Assembly: GCA_026397725.1 (NCBI GenBank)
Contig: JAPLUI010000321.1
Coordinates: forward strand, 1 to 64,000
DNA: 64,000 nt
Direction: 5' to 3'
Origin: Verrucomicrobiota bacterium
GTDB taxonomy: Bacteria; Verrucomicrobiota; Verrucomicrobiia; Verrucomicrobiales; Akkermansiaceae
A program made the translations under genes and the position numbers. The notes beneath the pieces were generated by a model. It saw nothing but the letters and a program-made list of their open reading frames with translations. It was not told the DNA's origin and ran no database searches. Every line of letters begins with the position of its first letter. Positions within the stretch are counted from its first letter, which is position 1. Below, piece by piece: positions 1 through 8,930 of the stretch.

Positions 1-117
1 AGCCCGCCACCCCGCTATGGCTATACCGTTAGAGCTGCGGGGTTCCCATGAGGCACGGTCCGTCTCGCGGGCGGTCACGCCCCTCCCGAGTAACTTGGCT
101 CCGAGGATGCCCGTTAG

Positions 118-226
118 GGAGCGACGACATTCCTGTCGTCGCGCGGAAGGAACGTCCATGAACAGAGCCTTCGGCACGCACTCATGGGCCGCCCTTCCGC
201 TACCACCACAAGAATGTGGTGGCTCC
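118..226. repeat. REP-like inverted repeat pair
   Basis: Two hairpins face each other. The first has arms cgacgac/gtcgtcg (122-141) around a 6-nt loop. The second has arms ccaccaca/tgtggtgg (203-222) around a 4-nt loop. The pair is itself bracketed by ggagc/gctcc and by cggaagg/ccttccg, so the whole unit is an inverted repeat of inverted repeats, as in BIME-type REP elements. No gene covers it. Arms and positions are seen directly. Assignment to a REP family is inference. Confidence 0.55.
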
Positions 227-348
227 TTATCGCGCCCACGTTACTCCCGGTACCACACCCGCCCACCGGGTTCTGATGCTGAGAACCGGAACGCCGAATC
301 CTGGTGACGACCCGGAAGATGTTTGGGCCGCAGTGAGCGCCGGGACTT

Positions 349-388
349 AGCCACAGCGGTGTGGCGCTGCGCTTCCCACCGCACTCCA
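349..388. repeat. REP-like palindrome upstream of the macroglobulin gene
   Basis: An imperfect palindrome with outer arms gcggtg/caccgc around a GC-rich centre, lying in the 540-bp gene-free start of the window. Short ORFs on both strands run through it but have no recognisable protein features. From general familiarity this resembles dispersed palindromes seen in Verrucomicrobia. That is a recollection, not a search result. The rest of 227-584 shows nothing else I can name. Confidence 0.4.
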
Positions 389-584
389 TACTTTCACCTG
401 CCCACCATCCACCGACAACCCGTGCCAGCGGCGCTGAGGCACTTTCATACCCTTGGGGCCCGGAATCCGGTGTTTTTGCGTATCCTTGCCGCGGGTTTCC
501 GGATGATGTGGATGAACACCTGCAAACCCATCCCCGCAAAAAGTGACGCAACCCCACGATCTATCAAAAGACAGGAGAAACAAC

Positions 585-3500
585 ATGAAACCAGCATCCT
601 CACTCCCGATTTCCGTTTCACGCGCTGGCTTGCTCATGCGAGCCTGCCCGTGCCGCCATTTGCTAACAATCATGCAGCGCGGCCTCTGGCGTGCTTGGCC
701 CGCCGTCCTGATGCCCCTGCTGGCGTTTTCCGCCCTGGGCGCGGAAGTGTCCGACGATGTCGAGCAGGGGGTGCGGCTGGTGCTGAGTTCCAAGCAAGTG
801 GAACCCACCACGACCTTTGAATTGCGCTTTGAGGAACCGCTGGTCGCGTTTGACCGGATCGGCTCCGTGGCCACCGATCCGCCACTGGTGATCACCCCGA
901 CGATTCCCGGAGAATTCACCTGGTTGAGCCAGCGCAGCGGGGTCTTCAAGCCTGCGGAACCGACGGCGCTCGGCACGAACTATCAGGTCATGCTCCGGCC
1001 CGGATTGAAAGACACCAAGGGCGCACCGCTGGCCGCCACGCTCAAGCGCAGCTTCCAGACGCCACCGTTCACCGCCAGCAGGTTTTCACCCGACGGCTTT
1101 GACGAAAATGATGCGCCGTCAAATCCGCTGATCCACATCCCGTTCAACGCGGATGTCAGCGCCGAGTCGGCCACGAAATTCATCGTGTTCCGCAACGCCG
1201 AAGGGGCGGAAGTGCCCGCGCTGGTGAGCCAGACGAAGCGCAACGATGTATATCATTTCTTCGGCGAGAAAGTGCCGTCATGGAAGGATCGCTTCTCCGG
1301 CAAAGCCACCTCCGACGAGCGCCGCAGCAACCAGGACACCCCCGTTTCCAACTCCCTGTGCGCCACCCCGGCGCGTCCGCTGCCGGTGGCCACAGGCTGG
1401 CGACTGGTCCTCGAAAAAGACCTGCCTTCGAGTGACGGCACCTTTCACATCCCAGCGCCAGTGGAATTGAAAATCGGCACCGTGATTCCCTTCGCCGTCA
1501 CCACGGTGGACACGCACAACGACGTGGCGTCAGGCAAGCGGATCACCATCGAATTCTCCAAACGCCTCTCGCCACTGCTCAAGTCCGAAGACCTCTTGCA
1601 CTGGATTGGCATCTCACCGGTGACGGCCCATTTGAAAGCCGGGTTGTTCGGGGGCGGCATCACCCTCACCGGCGATTTCAGTCTCACCGAAGAATACACC
1701 GTAACCATCAAAGCCGGGATCCCCGCGGCGGCGCCGTTCGTGTTGGACAAGGACGACTCCCTCGTCGTGGCATTCACGCCGCTGCCGCCGCGCCTGTATT
1801 TTCCGGTCTTCTCGACGCACCAACTCGCCGGCGGCCAGCGCCGCTTCGATCTGCGCTCGGTCAACCCTGAGGACGTTGGGGTGCGGGCACAGTTGCTCAC
1901 CCGCGCAACCCTGGTGCCGCTGCTCCGCGCCTACCACAAGGCGTATTTCAAAGCGAATGAATTCGTCGGAGAGGGCGAGAAATACGATCCCTATCAGAAA
2001 TTGAATGTCTTCATTCCCGACGACCAAACGATTTATGAGAAAACCTTCCATCCCGACGGCGAGTGCGACACCACAAAAATCACTTCGCTGAACTGGGACG
2101 ACATCCTTGGCCCCCGGAAATCAGGCGCGGTGTTTCTTAGCGCGGAAGCATCGGCCGGCCGGCAGCCTGGCACGCAGGCGCTGGTGCAAGTCACCGATCT
2201 GGGCCTCGTCTGGAAACATGCCGGCGCCGACGCTGAGGTGATGATGTATGTGTTTTCCCATGCCACGGGCAAGCCGGTGGCCGGCGCGACGGTTGACGCG
2301 CTCAGTGACCAAAACAAGACGCTCAACTCGCAGCAGACCGATGCCAGCGGGATCGCACGCCTCACGGTTCCTGCAAACACCGCTTGGCTGCTCACGGAAA
2401 AGGATGGCGACCTGCATGCCGTATCGTTCCCCCACAAAACCTATTCTGACCACAGCACCGACCGCGACGATGATGGGCGGCGGGTGCTGATGTTCACCGA
2501 ACGTCCGGTCTATCAGCCCGGAGAAGCGGTCCATTTGAAAGCCATCGTGCGCGACCGGAATGAGCATGATTGGGTTGTTCCAGAGACCCTGTCAGGTGTC
2601 CTTCGCTGCAAGGATTCACGCGCACAGACGTTCTTCGAGCAGGAGGTCACGTTTCCCGCCAAAGGCTCGTTCGATGTTTCGTTCAACCTGCCGAAGGGAC
2701 CGCTCGGGAACTATAACTATGCGCTGAGCATCGACGGGGACCGCCTTGTTCGCAGCGGGAATTTCCGGGTGGAGGAATCCAAGCCGAACGCCTTTGAGAT
2801 CTCCATGACAGCCAAAGCAGCGTATGCCGCCGACGAAAAAATCGAGATGCCGCTCCACACCCAGTATTACTTCGGCACCCCGCTGGCCAAAGCACGGGTC
2901 AAATGGAGCCTCGAGGCGGCCGACCAGGAGTTTGATCCGGACGGCTTCGACCCATTCCTCTTTGCCGGGAATGCCGACTCCCTCGTGGCAGGGAATGTCT
3001 CGTCGTTCAGCATGCAGGGCGAGGGCACGGTGGATGCACAAGGCACCTTTGTTTTTCAGCCGCAAATCAGCCCCAATCCGCAATTGCCGCAACCGCGCCG
3101 GGTCTCGGCACTTGCGGAAATCACCGACCTGAACCAGCAGACCGTTTCCAGGCGAGTGTCGTTCGTCAAGCATAGCTCGGCATTTTACCTGGGGATCAAG
3201 TGCCCCGGCGAGAACCTCCCGGCGGGGGAACCGGCACCGGTCGAGTTTGTGGCGGTGAATGCCGATGGCATGCCACACACCCAACCCGTGACAGCCCAGG
3301 TCGAACTGCAGCGGATCGATTACCGCATCATCCGCGAGGAAAGCGCGGGCGGCGCGTTGAAATACCGCAACACGCCGGAGTACGTTAGCATTTCACAACA
3401 AATGGCGGTAGCGGGAAAGGTGACAAAATCAGGCACTTCCTGGAAACTTGAGCCGTTAGAGAATCCGGCGGTCGTCATCCCGCCCACGCCAGGGGATTAC

Positions 3501-6314
3501 CTGCTCCGCATCTCCACCAAGGACGCCGTCGGCCATGATGTCCTCACGGTAGTGGAGTTCAATGTGGTGGCGGAAAAACCGGCTCTAACGACCTGGGACT
3601 ATCAGAACGAGGCGAATTTGGATCTCGTGCCGGACAAGACTCTCTACCATCCGGGTGAGTCGGCCACGATCCTCGTCAAAACCCCGTTTGGCGGCGAGGC
3701 GCTGGTGACGGTCGAGCGCGAGAAAGTGCTGCATTCGTATGTGACTAAACTCGAGGGCAACGCACCGACCATCCGCGTGCCGCTGGACCAAACCGATGCG
3801 CCGAATGTGTTCGTTTCCGTCATGCTGGTTCGCGGCCACGACAACAGCCCGCGCAAAATCAAGACTCCGGATTACCGCATCGGCTTCTGCCAGCTCAACG
3901 TCGTGCGCCCCGAAACCAAACTCGAGGTCCGCGTGCAAGCGGACGCGCCGAGCTACCGGCCCGGCCAGGAGGTCAACGTGGCCGCCGTGGTGAAGGATGC
4001 CACCGGGGCGCTCGTGCCTGACGCGGAAATCACGCTCTACGCCGTGGATGAAGGGGTGTTGAGCCTCACCGGCTTCACGCGTCCCGATCCGTTCGCGTTC
4101 TTCTACGCGACGCGGCCACTCGCAATCCAAACCGACTTGTCCCTCCAAGACCTGTTGCCCGAGGACCCGCAGCAACTCACCTTCTCTAACAAAGGTTATC
4201 TCGTTGGCGGCATGGGCGGGGAGGATGACAAGGCACGCGTCCGCAAGGATTTTATCGCCTGCGCCTTCTGGCAGGCCGACCTGATGACTGACGCCGCCGG
4301 GAAAGCGCGCGCCACCTTCAAGGCACCTGATAGCCTCACACGCTATCGCATCGTCGCCGTCGTGCAAACCGCCAAGAGCCAGTTTGGCAGCGCCGAAGCG
4401 AATTTTGAAATCAACAAACAGCTCATGCTCGAGCCGTCACTGCCGCGCTTTGGAAACGTCACCGACACGGTGACGGCGCGGGCGGTGCTGTTCAACCAAA
4501 CCGGGCAGGCCGGCGAAGTGGACCTCAGCGTGCAACTGGATGAAAATGCGCTCTCGGACGGATCCTCGGTCGTTTCGCGCAAGGTGCGGATTCCGGCCAC
4601 CAGCTCGTTAGCCGTGGATTTTCCCGTCGAGTTCAAGCAGGCCGGCCAGACGAAGTGGCGCTGGCACGCACGCATGACCGGCGCGGCGGGCGAATCGTTA
4701 GAGGATGCGGTGCAGAGCACGCTGGCCGTGGGATACGTTGCGCCCTTGCTGCGCGAAACCCTGGTCGGCCGCACTGCCGAAGCGAAACTGAACCTGCTGG
4801 CGAAGGCCAACCCGCAATTCCTCGAAGCTGCCGGCACGATGCAGGTGCGCCTGGCCAACACGCGCCTGCTGGGGTTGGGCGAGGCGGTGGCGTATTTACA
4901 GAAGTACCCATACGGCTGCGTCGAGCAGATTGCGTCGCGCATGATTCCGTGGATCATCGCGGCGGAGCTTGGCAAGGCCGTGCCGGAATTGAACCAAGCA
5001 CCGGACGAAATCCACGGCGCAATCGAACATGGCATCAACCGCTTGCTCTCGATGCAGACGCCGTCCGGCGGGCTTGCCTACTGGCCTGGCGGACGAGAGC
5101 CGATGCTCTGGGCGAGTGCTTATGGCGGCTTGGTGCTGGCGACGGCCCGGCGCCATGACCATCCGATTCCAGTGGCATGCCTCGACAGGATCGGTGATTA
5201 CCTCAGGCAGGAACTTCGCAACACGTCCGAGTTGCGCGATGAATACGAACTGGCCCCATGCTGCCTGGCACTATACACGCTGGCGCTTTCCGGACAAGCC
5301 GAGCCGGGTTATCATGAACTTGTTTTCAATAAACGCGAAGCTCTTTCCGCCGAAAGCCGTGCCTTGCTGGCGCTGGCGGTGCTGGAATCCAACGGCCCGG
5401 CGGAGATGGTCGAGGAATTGATCAACTCGAAGCTGCCCGCGCAACCGCAAGGCGGATCCTGGTTTGGCAGCGGCGAGCGCGAACTTGCAGTGCGGCTGAT
5501 GGCGTGGACCCGCTACCGCTCGCAGGATCCAGCGGTGGACACGCTCGCGGAGGAACTCATGCACGCCTGCCAACAAGGCCGCTGGGGCAACACGCAGGAC
5601 AACGCCTGGGCGCTCCTCGCACTCGCGAGCTACGCCGCGGCGGTCGAGACCGGCACCAAGCAATTCGGCGGCTCGCTGCAATACGGCGGGCCCGCCGATG
5701 CGTTCCAGCTTGACGACAACAAACCCTTGTTTGCAACGACCCACGCCATCGTGCCCACTACTCCGGAGCAAGCGCAAGCGCAGCCGCTGCAATTGTCCAA
5801 TCCGGACCAGGGCATGATTTTCACGATGGTGCAACTGGAGGGCCGCTCGCGCGTTGCCAAACAACCCCGCCAGGATCGGGGCTATTCGATCCAGCGCAGT
5901 TATGCCAAAATCAACGATGACAACACCCAGTCGGAGCCGAAGGACTGGCGGGTGGGCGACCGGGTGCTGATTACCCTCCGCATTGAAGTTAGACAACCGG
6001 CCCATTACCTCGCCGTGGATGATCCCCTGCCGGCGGTTTTCGAGGCGGTGAACCCGCTGTTCAAAACGCAGGAGATGAACCCGGGAGTGGCGGTGGAACG
6101 CAACTGCTTCAGCGATTTCCGCGAAATCCGCACCGACCGCGCCCTCTTTTTCGCCGATCATATTCAGCCGGGCAACTACACGATCCGTTATCTCGCCCGG
6201 GTTTGCGCGGCGGGAAGGGTGACCGCCCCCGCGGCAAAAATCGAGGAAATGTACCATCCCGAACGCTTCGGCATGAGCGCAACGGAAGAGGTCACAACTA
6301 TTGCGTTGGAATAA
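585..6314 (+). CDS. Bacterial alpha-2-macroglobulin family protein
   Basis: A 1909-residue exported protein of the bacterial alpha-2-macroglobulin family, thought to trap proteases that breach the outer membrane. The thioester motif GCVEQ is intact (Cys about 1445, Gln 1448). It is preceded by macroglobulin-type beta domains and a region with PSYRPGQEVNV and LYAVDEGVLSL signatures, and followed by an alpha-helical thioester domain. The start at 585 is preferred over an upstream GTG because AGGAGA lies at 573-578. The N-terminus is an unusually long, Arg-rich leader ending in a hydrophobic stretch and LGA, so a Sec signal is likely. There is no lipobox Cys, unlike E. coli YfhM. No pbpC neighbour is present, which is the usual partner in proteobacteria. 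The next gene has a related leader. Confidence 0.9.
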   Translation: MKPASSLPISVSRAGLLMRACPCRHLLTIMQRGLWRAWPAVLMPLLAFSALGAEVSDDVEQGVRLVLSSKQVEPTTTFELRFEEPLVAFDRIGSVATDPPLVITPTIPGEFTWLSQRSGVFKPAEPTALGTNYQVMLRPGLKDTKGAPLAATLKRSFQTPPFTASRFSPDGFDENDAPSNPLIHIPFNADVSAESATKFIVFRNAEGAEVPALVSQTKRNDVYHFFGEKVPSWKDRFSGKATSDERRSNQDTPVSNSLCATPARPLPVATGWRLVLEKDLPSSDGTFHIPAPVELKIGTVIPFAVTTVDTHNDVASGKRITIEFSKRLSPLLKSEDLLHWIGISPVTAHLKAGLFGGGITLTGDFSLTEEYTVTIKAGIPAAAPFVLDKDDSLVVAFTPLPPRLYFPVFSTHQLAGGQRRFDLRSVNPEDVGVRAQLLTRATLVPLLRAYHKAYFKANEFVGEGEKYDPYQKLNVFIPDDQTIYEKTFHPDGECDTTKITSLNWDDILGPRKSGAVFLSAEASAGRQPGTQALVQVTDLGLVWKHAGADAEVMMYVFSHATGKPVAGATVDALSDQNKTLNSQQTDASGIARLTVPANTAWLLTEKDGDLHAVSFPHKTYSDHSTDRDDDGRRVLMFTERPVYQPGEAVHLKAIVRDRNEHDWVVPETLSGVLRCKDSRAQTFFEQEVTFPAKGSFDVSFNLPKGPLGNYNYALSIDGDRLVRSGNFRVEESKPNAFEISMTAKAAYAADEKIEMPLHTQYYFGTPLAKARVKWSLEAADQEFDPDGFDPFLFAGNADSLVAGNVSSFSMQGEGTVDAQGTFVFQPQISPNPQLPQPRRVSALAEITDLNQQTVSRRVSFVKHSSAFYLGIKCPGENLPAGEPAPVEFVAVNADGMPHTQPVTAQVELQRIDYRIIREESAGGALKYRNTPEYVSISQQMAVAGKVTKSGTSWKLEPLENPAVVIPPTPGDYLLRISTKDAVGHDVLTVVEFNVVAEKPALTTWDYQNEANLDLVPDKTLYHPGESATILVKTPFGGEALVTVEREKVLHSYVTKLEGNAPTIRVPLDQTDAPNVFVSVMLVRGHDNSPRKIKTPDYRIGFCQLNVVRPETKLEVRVQADAPSYRPGQEVNVAAVVKDATGALVPDAEITLYAVDEGVLSLTGFTRPDPFAFFYATRPLAIQTDLSLQDLLPEDPQQLTFSNKGYLVGGMGGEDDKARVRKDFIACAFWQADLMTDAAGKARATFKAPDSLTRYRIVAVVQTAKSQFGSAEANFEINKQLMLEPSLPRFGNVTDTVTARAVLFNQTGQAGEVDLSVQLDENALSDGSSVVSRKVRIPATSSLAVDFPVEFKQAGQTKWRWHARMTGAAGESLEDAVQSTLAVGYVAPLLRETLVGRTAEAKLNLLAKANPQFLEAAGTMQVRLANTRLLGLGEAVAYLQKYPYGCVEQIASRMIPWIIAAELGKAVPELNQAPDEIHGAIEHGINRLLSMQTPSGGLAYWPGGREPMLWASAYGGLVLATARRHDHPIPVACLDRIGDYLRQELRNTSELRDEYELAPCCLALYTLALSGQAEPGYHELVFNKREALSAESRALLALAVLESNGPAEMVEELINSKLPAQPQGGSWFGSGERELAVRLMAWTRYRSQDPAVDTLAEELMHACQQGRWGNTQDNAWALLALASYAAAVETGTKQFGGSLQYGGPADAFQLDDNKPLFATTHAIVPTTPEQAQAQPLQLSNPDQGMIFTMVQLEGRSRVAKQPRQDRGYSIQRSYAKINDDNTQSEPKDWRVGDRVLITLRIEVRQPAHYLAVDDPLPAVFEAVNPLFKTQEMNPGVAVERNCFSDFREIRTDRALFFADHIQPGNYTIRYLARVCAAGRVTAPAAKIEEMYHPERFGMSATEEVTTIALE

Positions 6315-6431
6315 TCCCAGGCCGCAATTGTTACTGACTGTGTGCAATCCCGCCACCGGCGAAACTGTGAAAACCTGGATCCTCGTGAAGTCGCTCTAAC
6401 ACCAATTGCGCAACTCTGAAACCCTGCCACG

Positions 6432-8768
6432 ATGAAACCACACGAAAGTAAAAACAGAATCAAACATTCCCCCTCCCTCCCGCTCACCGATCCGCGTCTC
6501 GGCTTTCCCATGCGTGCCCGCCCGCACCGCCATTTTCTAACAATCATCAATCGCGGCCTCTTGCGCGCATTGCCCGCCGTGCTGATGCTCGGCGTTTCCG
6601 CCGTCGCCATGGCGGCGGAGATTCATGACGCGGTGCGTGCCGGGGATGTCGCGGCCGTGGCGCGGTTGTTGAAGAAGGACGCCAAGCTGGTGAATCTAGC
6701 GGATGAAGACCATGCCGCCACGCCGCTCCACCTTGCCGTGGACGCGGGGAATCTGGAGCTGGTCAAGGTCCTGCTCGAAGCCGGGGCCACGGTGACCCTT
6801 AAAATGGATGACGGCAACACTCCGCTGTGGCGAGCGGCTGCAATCACCAATCATCAAGGCTACACCGGTTTGCTTAAAGTGTTAGAACCCCTCTCCAACT
6901 CTTCCCCGGGCCGCGCGGCTGCCGAGTCTCGTGAGACGCTGAAAGCCTATCGAAAATCCCTGGTCCCGGACCCTGAGGAAGAGGCGGCCCGCCTTGCCGT
7001 CCTGCGCTTGCTGGTGGAGCGGGACCGTAGCCTGTTGAATAAAAATCCGACACTCCTGCATGTTGCGGCTGTTTTCGGCAACCGCAAGGCAGTGGAATAT
7101 TTGCTCGCGCAGGGAGCGGATCTGGAGGCAACGGCGACCGGCTTTCGCCCGCTGCATTACGCCGCTCAGATGGGGAATTCCGAGGTGGTGAAAGTCCTGC
7201 TTGAACACCGGGCCGCTGTCAATGCCGCCCATGTTCCCCTTGGTACCCGCCCACTTCACAGTGCGATCCCAAGTGGTGACGTGGAAACCATCCGGCTGTT
7301 GCTCGATCACGGCGCGGAGGTCAATGCAGTGAACATGCACGGCGCTCCGGCCCTGCTCGCCGCCACCTGGAGCGATGAAATCTTCGACCTGTTGCTGGAA
7401 CGTGGCGCAAATCCCAAGCTTCAGCAATCCGACGGCACCACCACACTCCACAGGGCCTGCCATGACGGGAGCAAAGCGCTCGTCGTAAAGTTGCTGCAAT
7501 TCCATCCTGACCTGGAGGCTTGGGACAGCAGCTATTACACTCCGCTGCTCAATGCGGCGGAGGTTGGGCGGGTGGATCTCCTGAAATTGCTGGTCGCCGC
7601 CGGGGCGGATCTCAAGGCAACCCAACAAGATGGCCGCAATGCCCTTTACCTCGCCGCAGGCTCGGAATGTCCGGAGGCGGTTCAGTTTCTGCTAGATCAA
7701 AAACTAGGCGTCAATGCACTGAGCGATTTTGGTGGGACCGCCCTCACGAATGCGGCGGGTGCCGGGCGGTTGGAGAGCGTGACCCTCTTGCTCCGCGCCG
7801 GGGCCACCGTCAATGGAGCTGATAGGAGGAAAGGAATGACGGCGCTCATGTGCGCGGCTTGTGGCATCAGGGCACCGCACCCGCTGGGTGATCGACTCGT
7901 TAGAGAGCCCGGCGCGACAGCCGACTATCAGAAAATCGTGGCGCTCTTGTTGGATGCGGGCGCAGACGTGCGGGCCAAGGATAGCGAGGGTAAGACCGCC
8001 CTGCACTGGGCTACCGCCGCAGGCGGGAATCCGGAAGTGCTTGAGTTGCTGATCTCGAAGGGTGCGCAAGTGGATGCCAAAGACAAGAGCGGGCAAACCC
8101 CGTTGCATCACGCGGCCAACACTGCCGATGTGAAAACCGTCGCCGCCCTGCTGGCGAAAGGTGCGAATATTTCGGCCAGGGATGCCATTGAATGCCAACC
8201 CATCCACATCGCAGCGCGTGGGAATAACCTGGCGGTGCTCGAATTTCTCATCGCAAAGGGAGCTGATGTGGCCGCCACCGAAAGCCACGGCGGCACCCCG
8301 CTCCATCTCGCCGCGATGTTCGGTAAACCGGAGGCGGCACGCGTCCTGCTTGCGTGCGGCGCACCGCCAGGAGCGCTCGATCCATATAAGAATTCTCCTC
8401 TCCATTACGCCGCCCTCAATGGCACGGTCGAGGTCGTTCGCCTGCTGCTCGAGCACCGGGTGCCGGTTGATGTGGCCAACTCGCTAGGCAACACCCCATT
8501 GCACCACGCGGCCATCGTCCGCGTCGACAGGGCTGGCTTTGCAGCCATTGCGGGACAGCCGGAGAACGCGCAGGCGGGGATCGATGCCATCAACAAAAGC
8601 AACCCCGCCGACAAATTGGAAATCGTCAAGCTGCTGCTGAAAAATGGCGCACGGCCTGATGTCAAAAACAAGCAAGGCATCACCCCGATTGATTTTGCCG
8701 GCAAACTCGGCACCCCGGATATCCTCGCCGCGCTCAAAACCCACAAGCCGTCCACACCCGGGAAATAA
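6432..8768 (+). CDS. Exported ankyrin-repeat protein
   Basis: A 778-residue protein made almost entirely of ankyrin repeats from about residue 60 to the end. Typical units carry TPLHLAVDAGNLELVKVLL, GRNALYLAAG and NSPLHYAALNGTVEVVRLLL. There are roughly 18 repeats, with one interruption near residues 155-200. The N-terminus has a long Arg/His-rich leader followed by a hydrophobic segment ending AVAMAAE, so export is likely. The leader resembles that of the macroglobulin gene 118 bp upstream at both protein and DNA level. Ankyrin arrays bind proteins and the partner here is unknown. It could be co-expressed with the neighbouring exported repeat proteins. Confidence 0.85.
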   Translation: MKPHESKNRIKHSPSLPLTDPRLGFPMRARPHRHFLTIINRGLLRALPAVLMLGVSAVAMAAEIHDAVRAGDVAAVARLLKKDAKLVNLADEDHAATPLHLAVDAGNLELVKVLLEAGATVTLKMDDGNTPLWRAAAITNHQGYTGLLKVLEPLSNSSPGRAAAESRETLKAYRKSLVPDPEEEAARLAVLRLLVERDRSLLNKNPTLLHVAAVFGNRKAVEYLLAQGADLEATATGFRPLHYAAQMGNSEVVKVLLEHRAAVNAAHVPLGTRPLHSAIPSGDVETIRLLLDHGAEVNAVNMHGAPALLAATWSDEIFDLLLERGANPKLQQSDGTTTLHRACHDGSKALVVKLLQFHPDLEAWDSSYYTPLLNAAEVGRVDLLKLLVAAGADLKATQQDGRNALYLAAGSECPEAVQFLLDQKLGVNALSDFGGTALTNAAGAGRLESVTLLLRAGATVNGADRRKGMTALMCAACGIRAPHPLGDRLVREPGATADYQKIVALLLDAGADVRAKDSEGKTALHWATAAGGNPEVLELLISKGAQVDAKDKSGQTPLHHAANTADVKTVAALLAKGANISARDAIECQPIHIAARGNNLAVLEFLIAKGADVAATESHGGTPLHLAAMFGKPEAARVLLACGAPPGALDPYKNSPLHYAALNGTVEVVRLLLEHRVPVDVANSLGNTPLHHAAIVRVDRAGFAAIAGQPENAQAGIDAINKSNPADKLEIVKLLLKNGARPDVKNKQGITPIDFAGKLGTPDILAALKTHKPSTPGK

Positions 8769-8930
8769 CTAACAACACACCCTCATGAACCTCATATCCG
8801 CCTGGAGTGCTCTTGGGCGAAGCCAAGAAAATCACCAACTGGAGCCCACGGCAAATCCACGACACCCAGCAGAAACAACATGCGGCATTCCCCTCACTTT
8901 CCCCCTCTCACCCCAACCCGCCGACAAGCC

